Of a DNA stretch of 64,000 bases, positions 51,126-62,200 are shown piece by piece. The notes under the pieces are model-generated. The model searched no databases and was not told the DNA's origin. It saw only the letters and a program-made list of their open reading frames with translations. Source of the DNA: Bugula neritina (lineage: Eukaryota > Bryozoa > Gymnolaemata > Cheilostomatida > Bugulidae); the NCBI GenBank assembly GCA_964035545.1, contig OZ037766.1, positions 14,683,222-14,747,221 of the forward strand, written 5' to 3'. The position numbers and the translations under genes are program-made. Position 1 is the stretch's first letter. Each line of letters opens with the position of its first letter.

Positions 51126-51820
51126 CCTCAATTGGATCTTGAACACAGCTTTTCTCACCACCGCTGGTAGAAGGGCAATGTTTATTTAATTCTGCTTCAT
51201 ATATGAAGTTAGTATAGCACTTTTTGTGATATTTTACCTCCGCTGCAACAAGGCCAATGTTAAGCAGTCTCCCTCGGATTACTTGATTGCTGCATTGTTC
51301 AATAGTTTCTTCTATTTTAAAATTAGCTTTGTCTGTTGAAAAAGCCATCAGGTTGCCTTTTCTCTATGTTTGTGATTGACAGAATACACATAATTTATTA
51401 TCAAATGACAAATATTGCTGACTTTGTGTTTTCTTTGCTGGGGAAAATGAGTGACCTGAATCTGCCTGTTCTGTAGACACTGTGGGAGTTGACAACTTTC
51501 TTCTGCGATGTGTATAGCAAGATTTGTGATATAGAATTTCATCTTTATTTTTTTTTATCCAGAATGTGGTTATGAACAGGCTTATATATGAAGGAATTAT
51601 AAAGTTAAATTTATAATAAATACTTATGCTGCAGTTTACTAAAACAAATATGAAAAGGTGGATATTCACTACTAACCTGACTTAATTCATTTTCAGTTAG
51701 TGTTGTTTGCACTGTACTTATATTCTTGGCTTTAACCACTTTTTCATCAGTTACTTGACAGCAATAAACACATTTGCTTGGTCTGTAATGATACAGGAAT
51801 TCTTTCGCACTGGCAAAATT
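51117..51820 (-). pseudogene. Broken Cys/His-motif protein gene fragment, cut by the satellite
   Basis: I do not know the family name. Read on the minus strand, a candidate exon at 51820..51677 (48 codons) contains CVYCC and ends at a good donor (CAG|GTTAGT). A second open stretch from about 51545 holds YHKSCYTHRRRK and CVFCQ. A TAG at about 51366..51364 interrupts it, but the same frame continues at once (RKGNLMAFSTDK) through KYHKKCYTNF and SGGEKS to about 51117, where satellite begins. Paired CxxC and YHxxCY motifs resemble putative zinc-binding segments common in uncharacterised, often transposon-related, invertebrate proteins; that link is from memory. Joining the two parts by the visible donor and the nearest AG does not keep the YHKSCY frame, and the C-terminus is missing. 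I infer a dead fragment. Confidence 0.55.
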
Positions 51821-52630
51821 CTGTAATTACATCACCTTAGATTGTAAATACATGCTAGCATAACAGAAGACAAAGCAGAAAGTTTTAGTATGCATTTGAT
51901 GCTTGGAATTTTAGCATTAGTATTTTTAGCCAATAGCAGACTAAATCTAACCAAAAGTTGGATCATAAAATAGTCATCTTTAAACACTTGTTTTATTATA
52001 TTAGAAAAATAAGATTTTACCTACCATCATATGTGATGATTTACATTTTCTTGAACTGAGAATACTAAAGCATGCTGCCTTTTCATGATGTCAAGGTCAA
52101 TGTCAAGGGTATTGAGCAATTTCAAAAGATGAAAATTCTCAAATTTGGGTGAAACAGGAATTATTCTAATTTTCTATTCAAAATGAGCTAACATAAATAC
52201 ACTAAGCCAATAAGCTAATATAAATACACTAAGAATTAATTTTTGTTATGCTGATGTTGTTCCTATCAACAAAGAGCAATATTATTGGGTAGAAATGCAA
52301 TAATTTATAACAGAGGAGATAACTCCCGGTTTATGTTTTTTATTTGTTATGGTTGGGAAAGAAGTTATATAGTTCAGAATGTAATGAAAACTGGAGAGCA
52401 TTATTAGAACACAATAGAGTATTTTCATACCAAAAATCAACATTCTAAATGCTAGAGCAGAAAAGTAGCAGTTTAGAGAATATCAGGTATATGCAAAAAA
52501 GTAGTTTGTCATATTATAGGCTCCGCCCACTTTTTTATTTTTGGTCAAAACTTTTGTTTCATATGTGTACAACATTCCTTGAAAATATTTTTAATGTCAA
52601 ACTTAAACTACTCAGAAAATTAAATATTTA
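51821..52630. other. AT-rich intergenic spacer
   Basis: I see no convincing gene. On the minus strand a 40-codon open stretch at about 52160..52040 reads like plausible protein (KFENFHLLKLLNT followed by MKRQHALVF) and ends at TGA. It may be another remnant of the broken gene just to its left, but it is too short to claim. The plus-strand 60-codon frame at 52449 has no recognisable content. Confidence 0.5.
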
Positions 52631-52840
52631 GAGTTCCATAGTCCCCCCTTGAAAAATGCTGAACCCCTGTATATCCACCCCTCTCGCGAAAGAACCCCCC
52701 CCCCCCCTGATACAAAAAAGGTACTCGCAGATCTGAGATCAGTAGAATGTTGGCTTTGCAGTGATATATAGCAACAAAGGTTAGTATTGATGTGCTCCAC
52801 CCGCCCATTTTTGCATGTTGGCACCCCCACTATTAATAAT
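52631..52840. repeat. GC-richer patch with C13 run; possible dispersed repeat
   Basis: This stretch stands out from its AT-rich surroundings with several C runs, the longest 13 C at 52695..52707, and CG-containing words (ctctcgcgaaag). It yields two overlapping minus-strand open frames of 62 and 72 codons, rich in Gly from the C run, with no recognisable domain. A dispersed repeat fragment is a reasonable guess that only a genome-wide copy count could support. Confidence 0.3.
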
Positions 52841-52985
52841 TATTGAGTTCATTGCTGAGCAATACTAAATTAGTTGTAGCGTCCCAACAAAACCCTCAAA
52901 ATACGTTTTCTTCTGTGATTAAATTCAAATGCTTTAGATTTAAAATATTGCTAGAAGCCGCACTGATTTAAGAGTGACTAAAGTA

Positions 52986-53005
52986 CCGTATTCGTATAAA
53001 TACGG
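52986..53005 (+). promoter_or_regulatory. TATA-box candidate inside an inverted repeat, FTCD promoter
   Basis: TATAAATA lies at 52995..53002, 189 bp upstream of the FTCD start codon. It sits within CCGTATT-cgtata-AATACGG, a perfect 7-bp inverted repeat (52986..53005). Transcription would be expected to start about 30 bp downstream, near 53025..53030, giving a 5' leader of about 160 nt. This is inferred from spacing only. Confidence 0.45.
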
Positions 53006-53008
53006 TTG

Positions 53009-53049
53009 CTCGAATCTCAAACTTAGAACTCCAAATTCGAGACTCCAAA
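53009..53049 (+). promoter_or_regulatory. Dyad and repeated ACTCCAAA motifs downstream of the TATA box
   Basis: CTCGAAT (53009..53015) and ATTCGAG (53035..53041) form an inverted repeat with a 19-nt spacer. ACTCCAAA occurs twice 14 bp apart (53028..53035 and 53042..53049). They fall where initiation would be expected and could be regulatory sites, but no known factor is identified. Confidence 0.3.
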
Positions 53050-53190
53050 CTAATGCACTCAGCGACTGCTTATTTAGTGCTGCTTTAAGCAGTTATCTCT
53101 GGTTCGCATTAATTTTGCAAACGTACCATTGAATTCATTAGCAAGAAAATTCCAGTTAACTTAGGAGTTGATTTGAACGTTGCTTTCAAA

Positions 53191-53244
53191 ATGCCGCGAA
53201 TTGTCGAGTGTGTACCAAATTTTTCTGAGGGCCATTCTAAAGAG
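53191..53244 (+). CDS. FTCD: FTCD exon 1, residues 1-18
   Basis: Encodes the initiator Met and the conserved N-terminal strand [10 protein letters not shown] of the transferase half. It ends in phase 0 at GAG|GTAAAA. No other ATG lies between the upstream in-frame stop (53110..53112) and this start. Confidence 0.93.
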
Positions 53245-56200
53245 GTAAAATCTAGGAGCAATAACAATATGAATATTACAAATTAAAGTATAATCACATT
53301 CACATTGACATTGAGTTTGACATTGTCATTATCTTTGCGCCTTGTGAAACTTTGTAATCAGTAATACTAATACTAATAGTAATAGTAATACTAATAGTAA
53401 TACTAATGGTACTACTAAGAGTAATAGTAATACTAATACTGAGACGTAATACTAATAGTAATTACTAATTATTATTATGATTATGATAATGCAAAATTTA
53501 CTATTTAGTTTAACATGTTGAACTTGATTTTGAACCTGAAGTGATGCTGTAGTTCTTTAACAATAACTCTGCCACAGTCTGAGTCTCACTTGACTAGTGA
53601 CTGGTCTAACTCTGTCACTCAATCAGAATCAGTGACAGTATGAGTATCATTATCATTGTGATTATGACATGCAAATTGAAATCTCTATGAAAGTATGATA
53701 GATAATGACTCTCAGTATCAGGTATCACCACCATCATCATTAAGTTATTGATTAACTTAAGTAATCATCATCATGAAGTGACCAATATCATCATAATGAT
53801 GATCATGATATTAGTTTTAGCCTTTAGCTCACTTTAGGTTCATAATTATTATTATATCAATATGTGCACAGCACAAAAATAAACTTGAAGTGACAAAAGC
53901 TGCCCTTGAATCTTCAGTCTTCTAAATTGAAATAAGTAATAAAATTAAAAATACAACTAGATGTGGTGCTCTATGTTAGCGCTTTACTAAAAATTAAAAC
54001 GTAACTTTTAATTTAATAAGGTTGCAGCCAAATGTGAAGTAATTATAACTTTTATCAAAATATCAGCACCAAAATCAAATTCAGAGTACATTATGACTGT
54101 AGTTGGTAATGGTAATCTGTTTAAATAATTATTAACCAGGAAGCCAGATACTCATACTTTAGCTTTTGCATCTAAATGCAATCAAAGTTATATTTTGAAA
54201 AGCATGTATCATTAAAAATACTACAAATGTTGTTGGGAGTATCAATGATTTCTTCAATAAACTGACAGAAAATATCAAGTCTCTTGCCTGTACTGGTTTG
54301 TGAGAGCATACTGAAAAATAGTGGTAAGATTATAAGGAATAACCCAATTTCAAACACACCAACTGCACCACATCAGATGAATGAAAACGTGGCAACTTAA
54401 ATTTAATATGATAAGTACATTTCAACATATATTAGCTCATTTACAGATATAGAGATATTTTCTAACACAAACTGGCTCTTTTGTCTATTGTGGTGTACCG
54501 GCTTCCAATTTTTTCATTTTTATTGAACACATAAGCTACATTTTAAACTAGGCAACCTATGCATGCTCATTCAAGTAGCATATTCTAGCGTTTGAGGACC
54601 AGTATTTGATCATGCCCCTGAAGTCCGGAATCTTCATGTTGGTCAATTTCTGAGCAATTCAAAATTAATGTATCCTATTTCACTCATAGTTTGAATATTA
54701 ATCATTTTATGGATACCACACTATGAGGCATTCTTTTTAGACAGAGGAGTGAAGTTTTGCAAAATTTATTGTATAATTTTTGATCCCCAGGAATTCCGGC
54801 AGACCTCTTTAGTCCTATAGTCAGTTCACTCCATATTCCTAGCCAGATTTTTTTATCTGGTGCTTCCTTTGTAGTAACACTTGCATTTCCTTGTAAATGC
54901 TTATAAAAATGTTATTGTGTTGTTGACAAAAATTTACTGATCATACTAGGTTTTTTATATTTCTACGTCTTTTACCTCACTTTTTTTCTTTTGCTTTGGT
55001 ACTTAGATCATGCCCTTTGTTTTATTTTGTTATTTTTTGATATTATCATTGCTATTGTTTCTAGTTTACCAAAGTGCTTATAGAAAGACTGTTGTGTCAA
55101 CCATATCCAGCTTATAGCGCTTTTAAAATCTATAAAGTTGCTACCCTAGAACTATCAATCTTCTTAGCCGAAATTTCTAACCAAAAAGTTATATTTTAGT
55201 TTGAGAAAATGGCTTGTCTTCTCGTTCAGTTACTGAGTAGATTAGTTAAAGGCCACTATTTTTCGTAAATGATAAAGGTTTTCATTAAAGCTACAATCAA
55301 GAGCTGTATCTTTTATCCATGCCCATCTTACAGATTATCAACTATATTTACATTCTATTAGTTAATGTGGTTTCTTTACATCTGTTCGTTAGTTCCTACT
55401 GAGTAGCCCTATGGTGAGTCAAGCCAGAAACTATAAACCCAAGTTGAACAAAAACATGCATCTCTTCTCATGACCCCAAGTTGTTTTTTGCCATGGTAGT
55501 ACTATTCTAAATTTTCTCAGCTCTTGTGTTGAAGGTGATAGAAGGTATAGCGAAAGCTATTGTAACTACACCGGGTTGTAGTCTGTTGGATGTAGATCCT
55601 GGGCCGTCAACTAATCGCACAGTATATACCTTTGTTGGTTCACCGGAGGATGTGGTTAAAGGGGCTCTTGCCGGGGCCATGGCTGCAGCTCAGCTTATTG
55701 ACATGGCGCATCACAGGGGTAATTTAAGGGTCCAGTTTAGCTCTTATAATTCTTAGAATACACTTGATTAAAAATGTTGATTCATAATTTTATTTTGATT
55801 AAAATGAAGTTGATTTCTAGTACAGTTGAAAGTTGGTTTTGTTGAAAAATTTGAAAAATAATTGTTGACTTCGATCTCAGCAGCATAATATGAATATTGC
55901 TAATTGAAAATTCATAATGTATAATGTATTATTATTTTCTAGTTGTCAGTCGATGTAATAACATAAGCAATGTTTCACTCAGATCTAAAACTACAAGTTT
56001 TGTAATTTAGGAATTTTGTAGTGTTCTTGACACACAGACACTAATCTTTTCTTCATTAATTGTGTCATTCATGACAGCTGTTAGACTACACCCTTGCTAG
56101 GTATTGTACTAATATATCATACATGTTTCTGTTTAGGTGAACATCCAAGAATAGGAGCTTTAGATGTTTGCCCTTTTGTCCCAGTACAAGAGGTTTCTAT

Positions 56201-59200
56201 GGCCGAATGTGTTGATTGTGCTAATAAGTTTGCATCTGCTTTAGCTGACACCTTGAATGTCCCAGGTAAATTAGACACTGCATCTCTAAACCAGCATCAT
56301 TTCTTACAAACTCATTATCAATGTGATTTGACATCCTTCTGTTCCTATTGAATACACAGATTTTTGCCAGCAATAATCTGCTAAATATGTCTGGAATCCC
56401 AATGTTACCCTGGTTTTGTTGAGGCTAGTTTTAGTAGCTCTGTTTTCCCTAGATACAACCTATTGTGGATAAGGCTTAATACACAGTTGAAAATTTATGT
56501 AAATGTTCCTGATCAAGAAGAATTTCCTACATCCTTAGAAAGCATAATTCATAAATTTACTAAAGCATACTTGTTTGCAATGTGCTCAATAATTTATTTA
56601 AAATAATTGATACAGCATTAGTTGTACTGGTTGTTGTATGAGTGTACGTATGTTATCTGGTTATTAAGAAGTTTAAATTAAGGAAAATTTTGAGTTTTTG
56701 TTAGATGCATTGTGCTGTAGAATATAATTATAGTCATCAAACTTGTATACGATGTTGCGTAATAAACAAACCTTCACTCAATGTAAGTATAGAACATATT
56801 TTGTGTAGTTTCCATTTAAATTTACAGCCTACAGCCAAGTTTTAATTACTATAACCGTTATGTAGTAATGAAGAAGTTTTAAAACACTGACTAAAGGAAA
56901 GGTAAAACGCACATCATCAGTATAAAAAGCGCCAACATTTTAAATGTTGACAGCGTCCACCTTTGATTTCTCTTTAGTCTGTTTAACTTATAACGCTGCC
57001 TTGGAATAGAGCTACAGGCGCCTGATGTGAGCACTAGCATGTGAAACAGCCATTATAAGTAGCAACTTTCATCAAATTCTATTCATCGATCAAAGTTCAA
57101 ATATTTCAAAAATCCACGCTTTAATCCTTTTCTTTTCTTCACTTGATAATAAATATTTCTACTTTCATTAGATAAACATTGTGATCAATTTTAGAAAGCT
57201 GCAAGCTAATGCTAATTTTCAAATTTTGTCAATCCAGGGTTTCCAATCTATAATATGGGGGCAAGGGGTGACATAAAAGCTGCCCTACTGGCATGGGACT
57301 AGTATATTGACCCATGGCTGTTTTAAATTTTGCTTTTAACTTATGCTTTGTTTGTTTGTTGGGAGTTTGGAATCTGCTTTATGAATTATTATTTATTGCT
57401 TGATTTCATAGTAAGTAGTATAATATGCTATTGTTGTAAAACCTTCATTGCTTTCATACATCAGCACCAGTGGGCCAGTAAGATTAGCTCAGACGTCTGC
57501 TTGGCTATGTTTTGACCGTAATTTATTTCCCTGTTTTATGCAAACTGATATTTTACACATTTACAGTGTTTTTGTATGGACATGCCTCAACCCAAGATCA
57601 TAGAAAAACTGTGCCTCAAATTCGATCTGGTGAATATGAATCTCTTGAAGAAAAGGTGAACATTTTAAGTGCACTACTTTTTATTTATAGTGCTACCGGT
57701 ATATGTACTTTAGTAGCTATGCTATCAATCAGCAAGCCAATACCTAATAAGTTTCAATTTTAGTCAAAATCTTTGATGTAAAATATTCTGGCCAGCTACA
57801 CAATTGATCGAAATTGCTCAGTGTTTTATTGGAAGTGTTCAAAATGGTGATACAAACATTTTCTAGGTGTTTACATAGTACAGGTTGTCTAATAATTTTC
57901 TTATTGTTTTAGTTGAAGCAGCCTGAGTGGGCGCCAGATTATGGTCCTGCAGAATTTATACCCAGTTGGGGGGCAACTATTGTGGGTGCCCGTAATTTCC
58001 TAATAGCTTACAATGTCAATGTGCTGGGTACAAAGGAGCAAGCTCACCGAATAGCCTTGAACATCAGGGAACAGGGCAGGGGTCAGGATCAGGTGTGTGA
58101 ATGCTACTCTAGTAATCCTTTACTTGTGAATATTCATAATATTATGCTGTGTCACTGAAATGTGATGTATTGCTTGTTTTAGCCCGGTAGACTGAAAAAT
58201 GTTCAGGCTATTGGGTGGTATCTGCAAGAAGCCAACTTAGCTCAGGTTTCTATCAATGTTACAAACGTGGCGACAACTCCAATTCACATTGTGTATGAAG
58301 AATGCTTGAAAGATGCTAAGGTATTTCAACCATATGATTTATAGATTTTCATATAATATATCCTAATTATTATAAAACTCCATTATATTTTAAACAATGC
58401 TGTCACTATATATGCAATGCTATAGCACACATTATATACTGTGATAAGACAAGGAACCCCCCTAGCTACATATTCCTCATTGTGCTAATTTGTTATACAC
58501 GCAGCTAGTGAATGCTATAACTGGATTGTAGGAGCTGAATCTAAGTGTGGTTGGCTCAGAGGTGGTTGGTCTGATTCCAAAGTCCTGCATCCTGGAGGCT
58601 GCTGAGTTCTACATCAACAGGGAGAATCTGTTCATATTGGAGGAGGAGCAGAAAGTCAGACTGGCTATAGAACGGCTTGGCCTTCATTCTATCAAACATT
58701 TTGAGCCTAAAGAGAAAATTATTGAGTGAGTATATGATTTATACTGAATGTATATATACTGTATACTGAGTGTATATATACTGTATATTGAGTGTATGTA
58801 TACTGTACACTGAGGTTATATACTGTATACTGAGTATATTGTATACTGTATACTGTGGGTATATAATGTATACTGTATATAATGTATATAATGTGAATAT
58901 ACTGTATACTATATATACTCATGCTGTACTATGTAAACTTATAACAACAATGAACTGTGCAGGTACATGCTGGACTCAGACGAGTCTCTGGTCTCTCCCC
59001 TTTCCTCGCTGTCTGTTAAAGACTTTGTATCGTCTGTAGCAGCTCGAACAGCAGTTCCAGGAGGAGGTTCTGTAGCAGCTCTGGTTGGATCTGTGGTAAC
59101 TAAACTTTATGAGATAACTCTAATGTTTCAAGTGTTGAACCATATATATAGGGTTTGCATTTTATTTATGTAATCTTGAATTTTTATCTTGTTTGATGTA

Positions 59201-62200
59201 AATAAAATTATTGATTTTACAAAAAAACTACCTTTCAATTCCTCTTATGAATATTGTACACTGTTACCATAAATGTTATCATAGATAATGTGTACACTGT
59301 TGTCATAAATATTGTATGCACTCTTGTCATAGATACTGTATATTGTTGTATTATTCAGGGTGCGGGACTTGGTGCTATGGCATCTTTGCTTACATATGGC
59401 AATAAGAAGTTTGAAAGTCTAGATACCCAGATGAGGAAACTGATACCTCCACTCTACTCTTTGTCACATGAGTTGGTGCCTCTGGTTGATGCAGACAGCG
59501 CTGCCTTTAACCAGTTTATGGTATGCATTGTTGATGCGTTAATAGTCTGGCTATTTCTAATATCATGTTTTACTTATACATGTTATACGTACATTGTTAT
59601 ATTGTTTTGGGGTAAAAGTACAATTTTTTTTTAATAAACGTAGCAAATTGTAAATTTTAGTTTGCACAGTATAGTATATGCTTATTTATATATTGATAGA
59701 CAGAGTATTTTTTAAGATTATTTGGAGTTGAAATTCTTCGTTGCTATTATACTAATGAGTAAAGAAGAATGGGCAATAAACAGAGTAAAATATTATTTTC
59801 TGTAGGAAGCTGCCAAGATGCCTGGCAAAACCGAGCAAGAAATAGAAAAGTAAGAGCTGATTTCCTATATTTATAGAGAGCTAATAGAAATATTGTTCTA
59901 AATACCAGTATATGTGGATGTAATAAATCATTTCCCTTGAAAAATTTCACAGAATAACTACCTGTTAGAATATCAAACTATCTCTTAGCAAATCTTGAAT
60001 TTAGAACTATATATTGTACGTGTGAAATGTATAGCTACTGGAATCTTAAAAAGATTTCTTGTTTTAGTAGCATCTTTCAGTCAAATGAAGGACTAATTGA
60101 AATTTATTATTTTTTAGTCTTAGAAATATCTGATTAGGTGTTATGTTATATAACATATTTTTTAATGCAATGTTATCATAAAAAACTTCTACACACAACT
60201 ATTGGCAAGTCGAACATCAATATTCAAACTAAATGACTTGCCTATTGTTTCAGGAAGGAACAAGCAAAGAAGGAGGCACTAACCAATGCAATTTCTGTAC
60301 CATCTACTTTAGCAAAGAAAGTCAACACTGTATGGCCAGTTTTAAAGGAAGTGTCACCCATTGTGAACATCCAGTGTAAATCTGATGTACAGGTAAGTGT
60401 ATAGTAACGTACAGGTAAATACGAGCAGTGACTTCCATACACACAATACTGAGTATACTGCATAATGGACAGCTGCTGGATATGATAATTTTCTTTTTTC
60501 CTTTCAAATCTAAATTTAATCTATAAAAGCAGACACAAACATGTTCCAGCTTTAGTGTGAATACATGGTATTGCAACAGAGAATTAGAAAGTCAATCTTT
60601 AAAGTTGGGTTATTTGATAAGTTGCAATGCAGGTGTACTGTGCTTGTAGTGGATTGGGTTGTTTCTAGGTGTGTGTCAGATGTTTACAAACAGCTGTCTG
60701 GGGTGCCTATTACAATGTCATGACTAACATAAAGGATGTCACAGATGAAAAGTACAAACAGCAGGCTAGTTACACACTTATATATATTTTCTCACAACAG
60801 TATGGTAGCCTATTCTCTTATTCAAGTGACTTCTGCTGGTAATTATGACAAACACTGATTACCAACATTATTTATTCAATATAAATAAAAAATTGGTTGG
60901 AAAATCATCCTCTAGATGTAATGTAACAGTTTAGTCTTTAAGCATGGTTGAACAAAATTTTAATAGTTTCATCAGTTTAAATGAATTTTCATTTATTATA
61001 GGTTTCTTTATATAATGGCTTTAACTGTAAAATTAATTATTTTTAGACTTTAATTAAAAAAAGACTGAAGTTTTAATTATTATAATTATTTAAGCTCATT
61101 CAAGTAAAGTAATTTAATCTAATTGTAATTTAAAATGAACTCACAGAATCTATGGTATGATATATATTGAATTTTAAATAGAAGTTAAATTTAAACTTTA
61201 TAGAAATAAATTTGGTAAAACAACCAGGAGGCCCAGTGAAGATAACCAATATTTTTGACACAAAAAAATTTTTTAGGTTCATCATTGATTTTTATGCGTG
61301 TCTTGGTAAAAAGTGGTTCTAGAAAGGTTCCTGATTTTATTAGCATAGTAAATTATTTGATCTTGTGTCTAAAATTTTATTCAAACTTTAGTAAGATAAT
61401 TTGAATTTTTTGTTGAAAGAAAACAAAGTCTGCCACTGTTAAACTAGCTTGCCTGAGTTAGCATTTTAGGGAGTCAACTCTATGTTCTGGCCTTGACTGC
61501 CTAATTTCTGCTAATACATCGCAATGTAGTTGTCTATGATCTATAAGCAATGGTAGAATTGGATAAGCAAAGCTTATGAAGTTGCAGGTGGGAAAGGAGT
61601 GTTCAAACCCAACCCTCTTCCTGCCTGCTTAGCAAAAATAGAACTGAACAGGTAGATAGGAGTATAACGGGGTTGGGTGCTACTTTGTCGTACCAATTTT
61701 TATCATTGACCATAAGGAGAATGAATTAAAATGAGGCAATAATATTAACTAGGCAGGTGGGCCCGTTGTGTCACAAATCAAATTTAAAATTACTATAATT
61801 GTAATTCTATTTATCAATTCTATATTAGCAATATGCTGCAGTAATACTGACAGTACTATTACTAATATTTGTAACACATAGCATTAGCCATTATTTATTG
61901 CAAACATTATATTTGCTAATTATTACTATCAGTTAACTAATAATTCTGTAGGTAACTCAGTTATTCACCAACTTAAACCTTCTTTAATTATCATTTGTGC
62001 TCTACTGCAGCTGTTGAAGCTCAATAATAATAACATAGTAAACAAATTGCAAGCCTGTAAATCATTATGTGACACCTAGAACCTGTAATTGATGGACATA
62101 TTTGTTGTTTTGCTATTTTCATAATACTTTTTCATACCTTATAAACCATAAACTAAAGAATTTAATGCAAGTAACTTTTAATGAAATTTTATTTTGCTGA

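Noticed and set aside
51348-51542. 64-codon minus-strand frame MKFYITN...
   Set aside because: Shadow frame of the YHKSCY/CVFC stretch, which has the better protein signal.
52612-52830. Minus-strand frames of 62 and 72 codons across the C13 run
   Set aside because: Two overlapping frames from the same C-rich stretch, with Gly run from the homopolymer; no domain.
54172-54357. 61-codon minus-strand frame in FTCD intron 1
   Set aside because: No recognisable motif, hydrophobic AT-driven composition, and no splice or promoter context.
55521-55534. Earlier acceptor (AG at 55519..55520) for FTCD exon 2
   Set aside because: It would add 14 nt and break the frame with exon 1; AG at 55533..55534 gives the conserved continuation.
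58719-59039. Open frames on both strands over intron 7
   Set aside because: Produced by the TATACTG minisatellite; Tyr/Ile-rich low complexity.
59747-59950. 67-codon minus-strand frame
   Set aside because: Antisense across FTCD exon 10 and flanking intron; no domain.
60242-60576. Minus-strand frames of 73 and 84 codons
   Set aside because: Antisense shadows of FTCD exon 11 and its donor intron.
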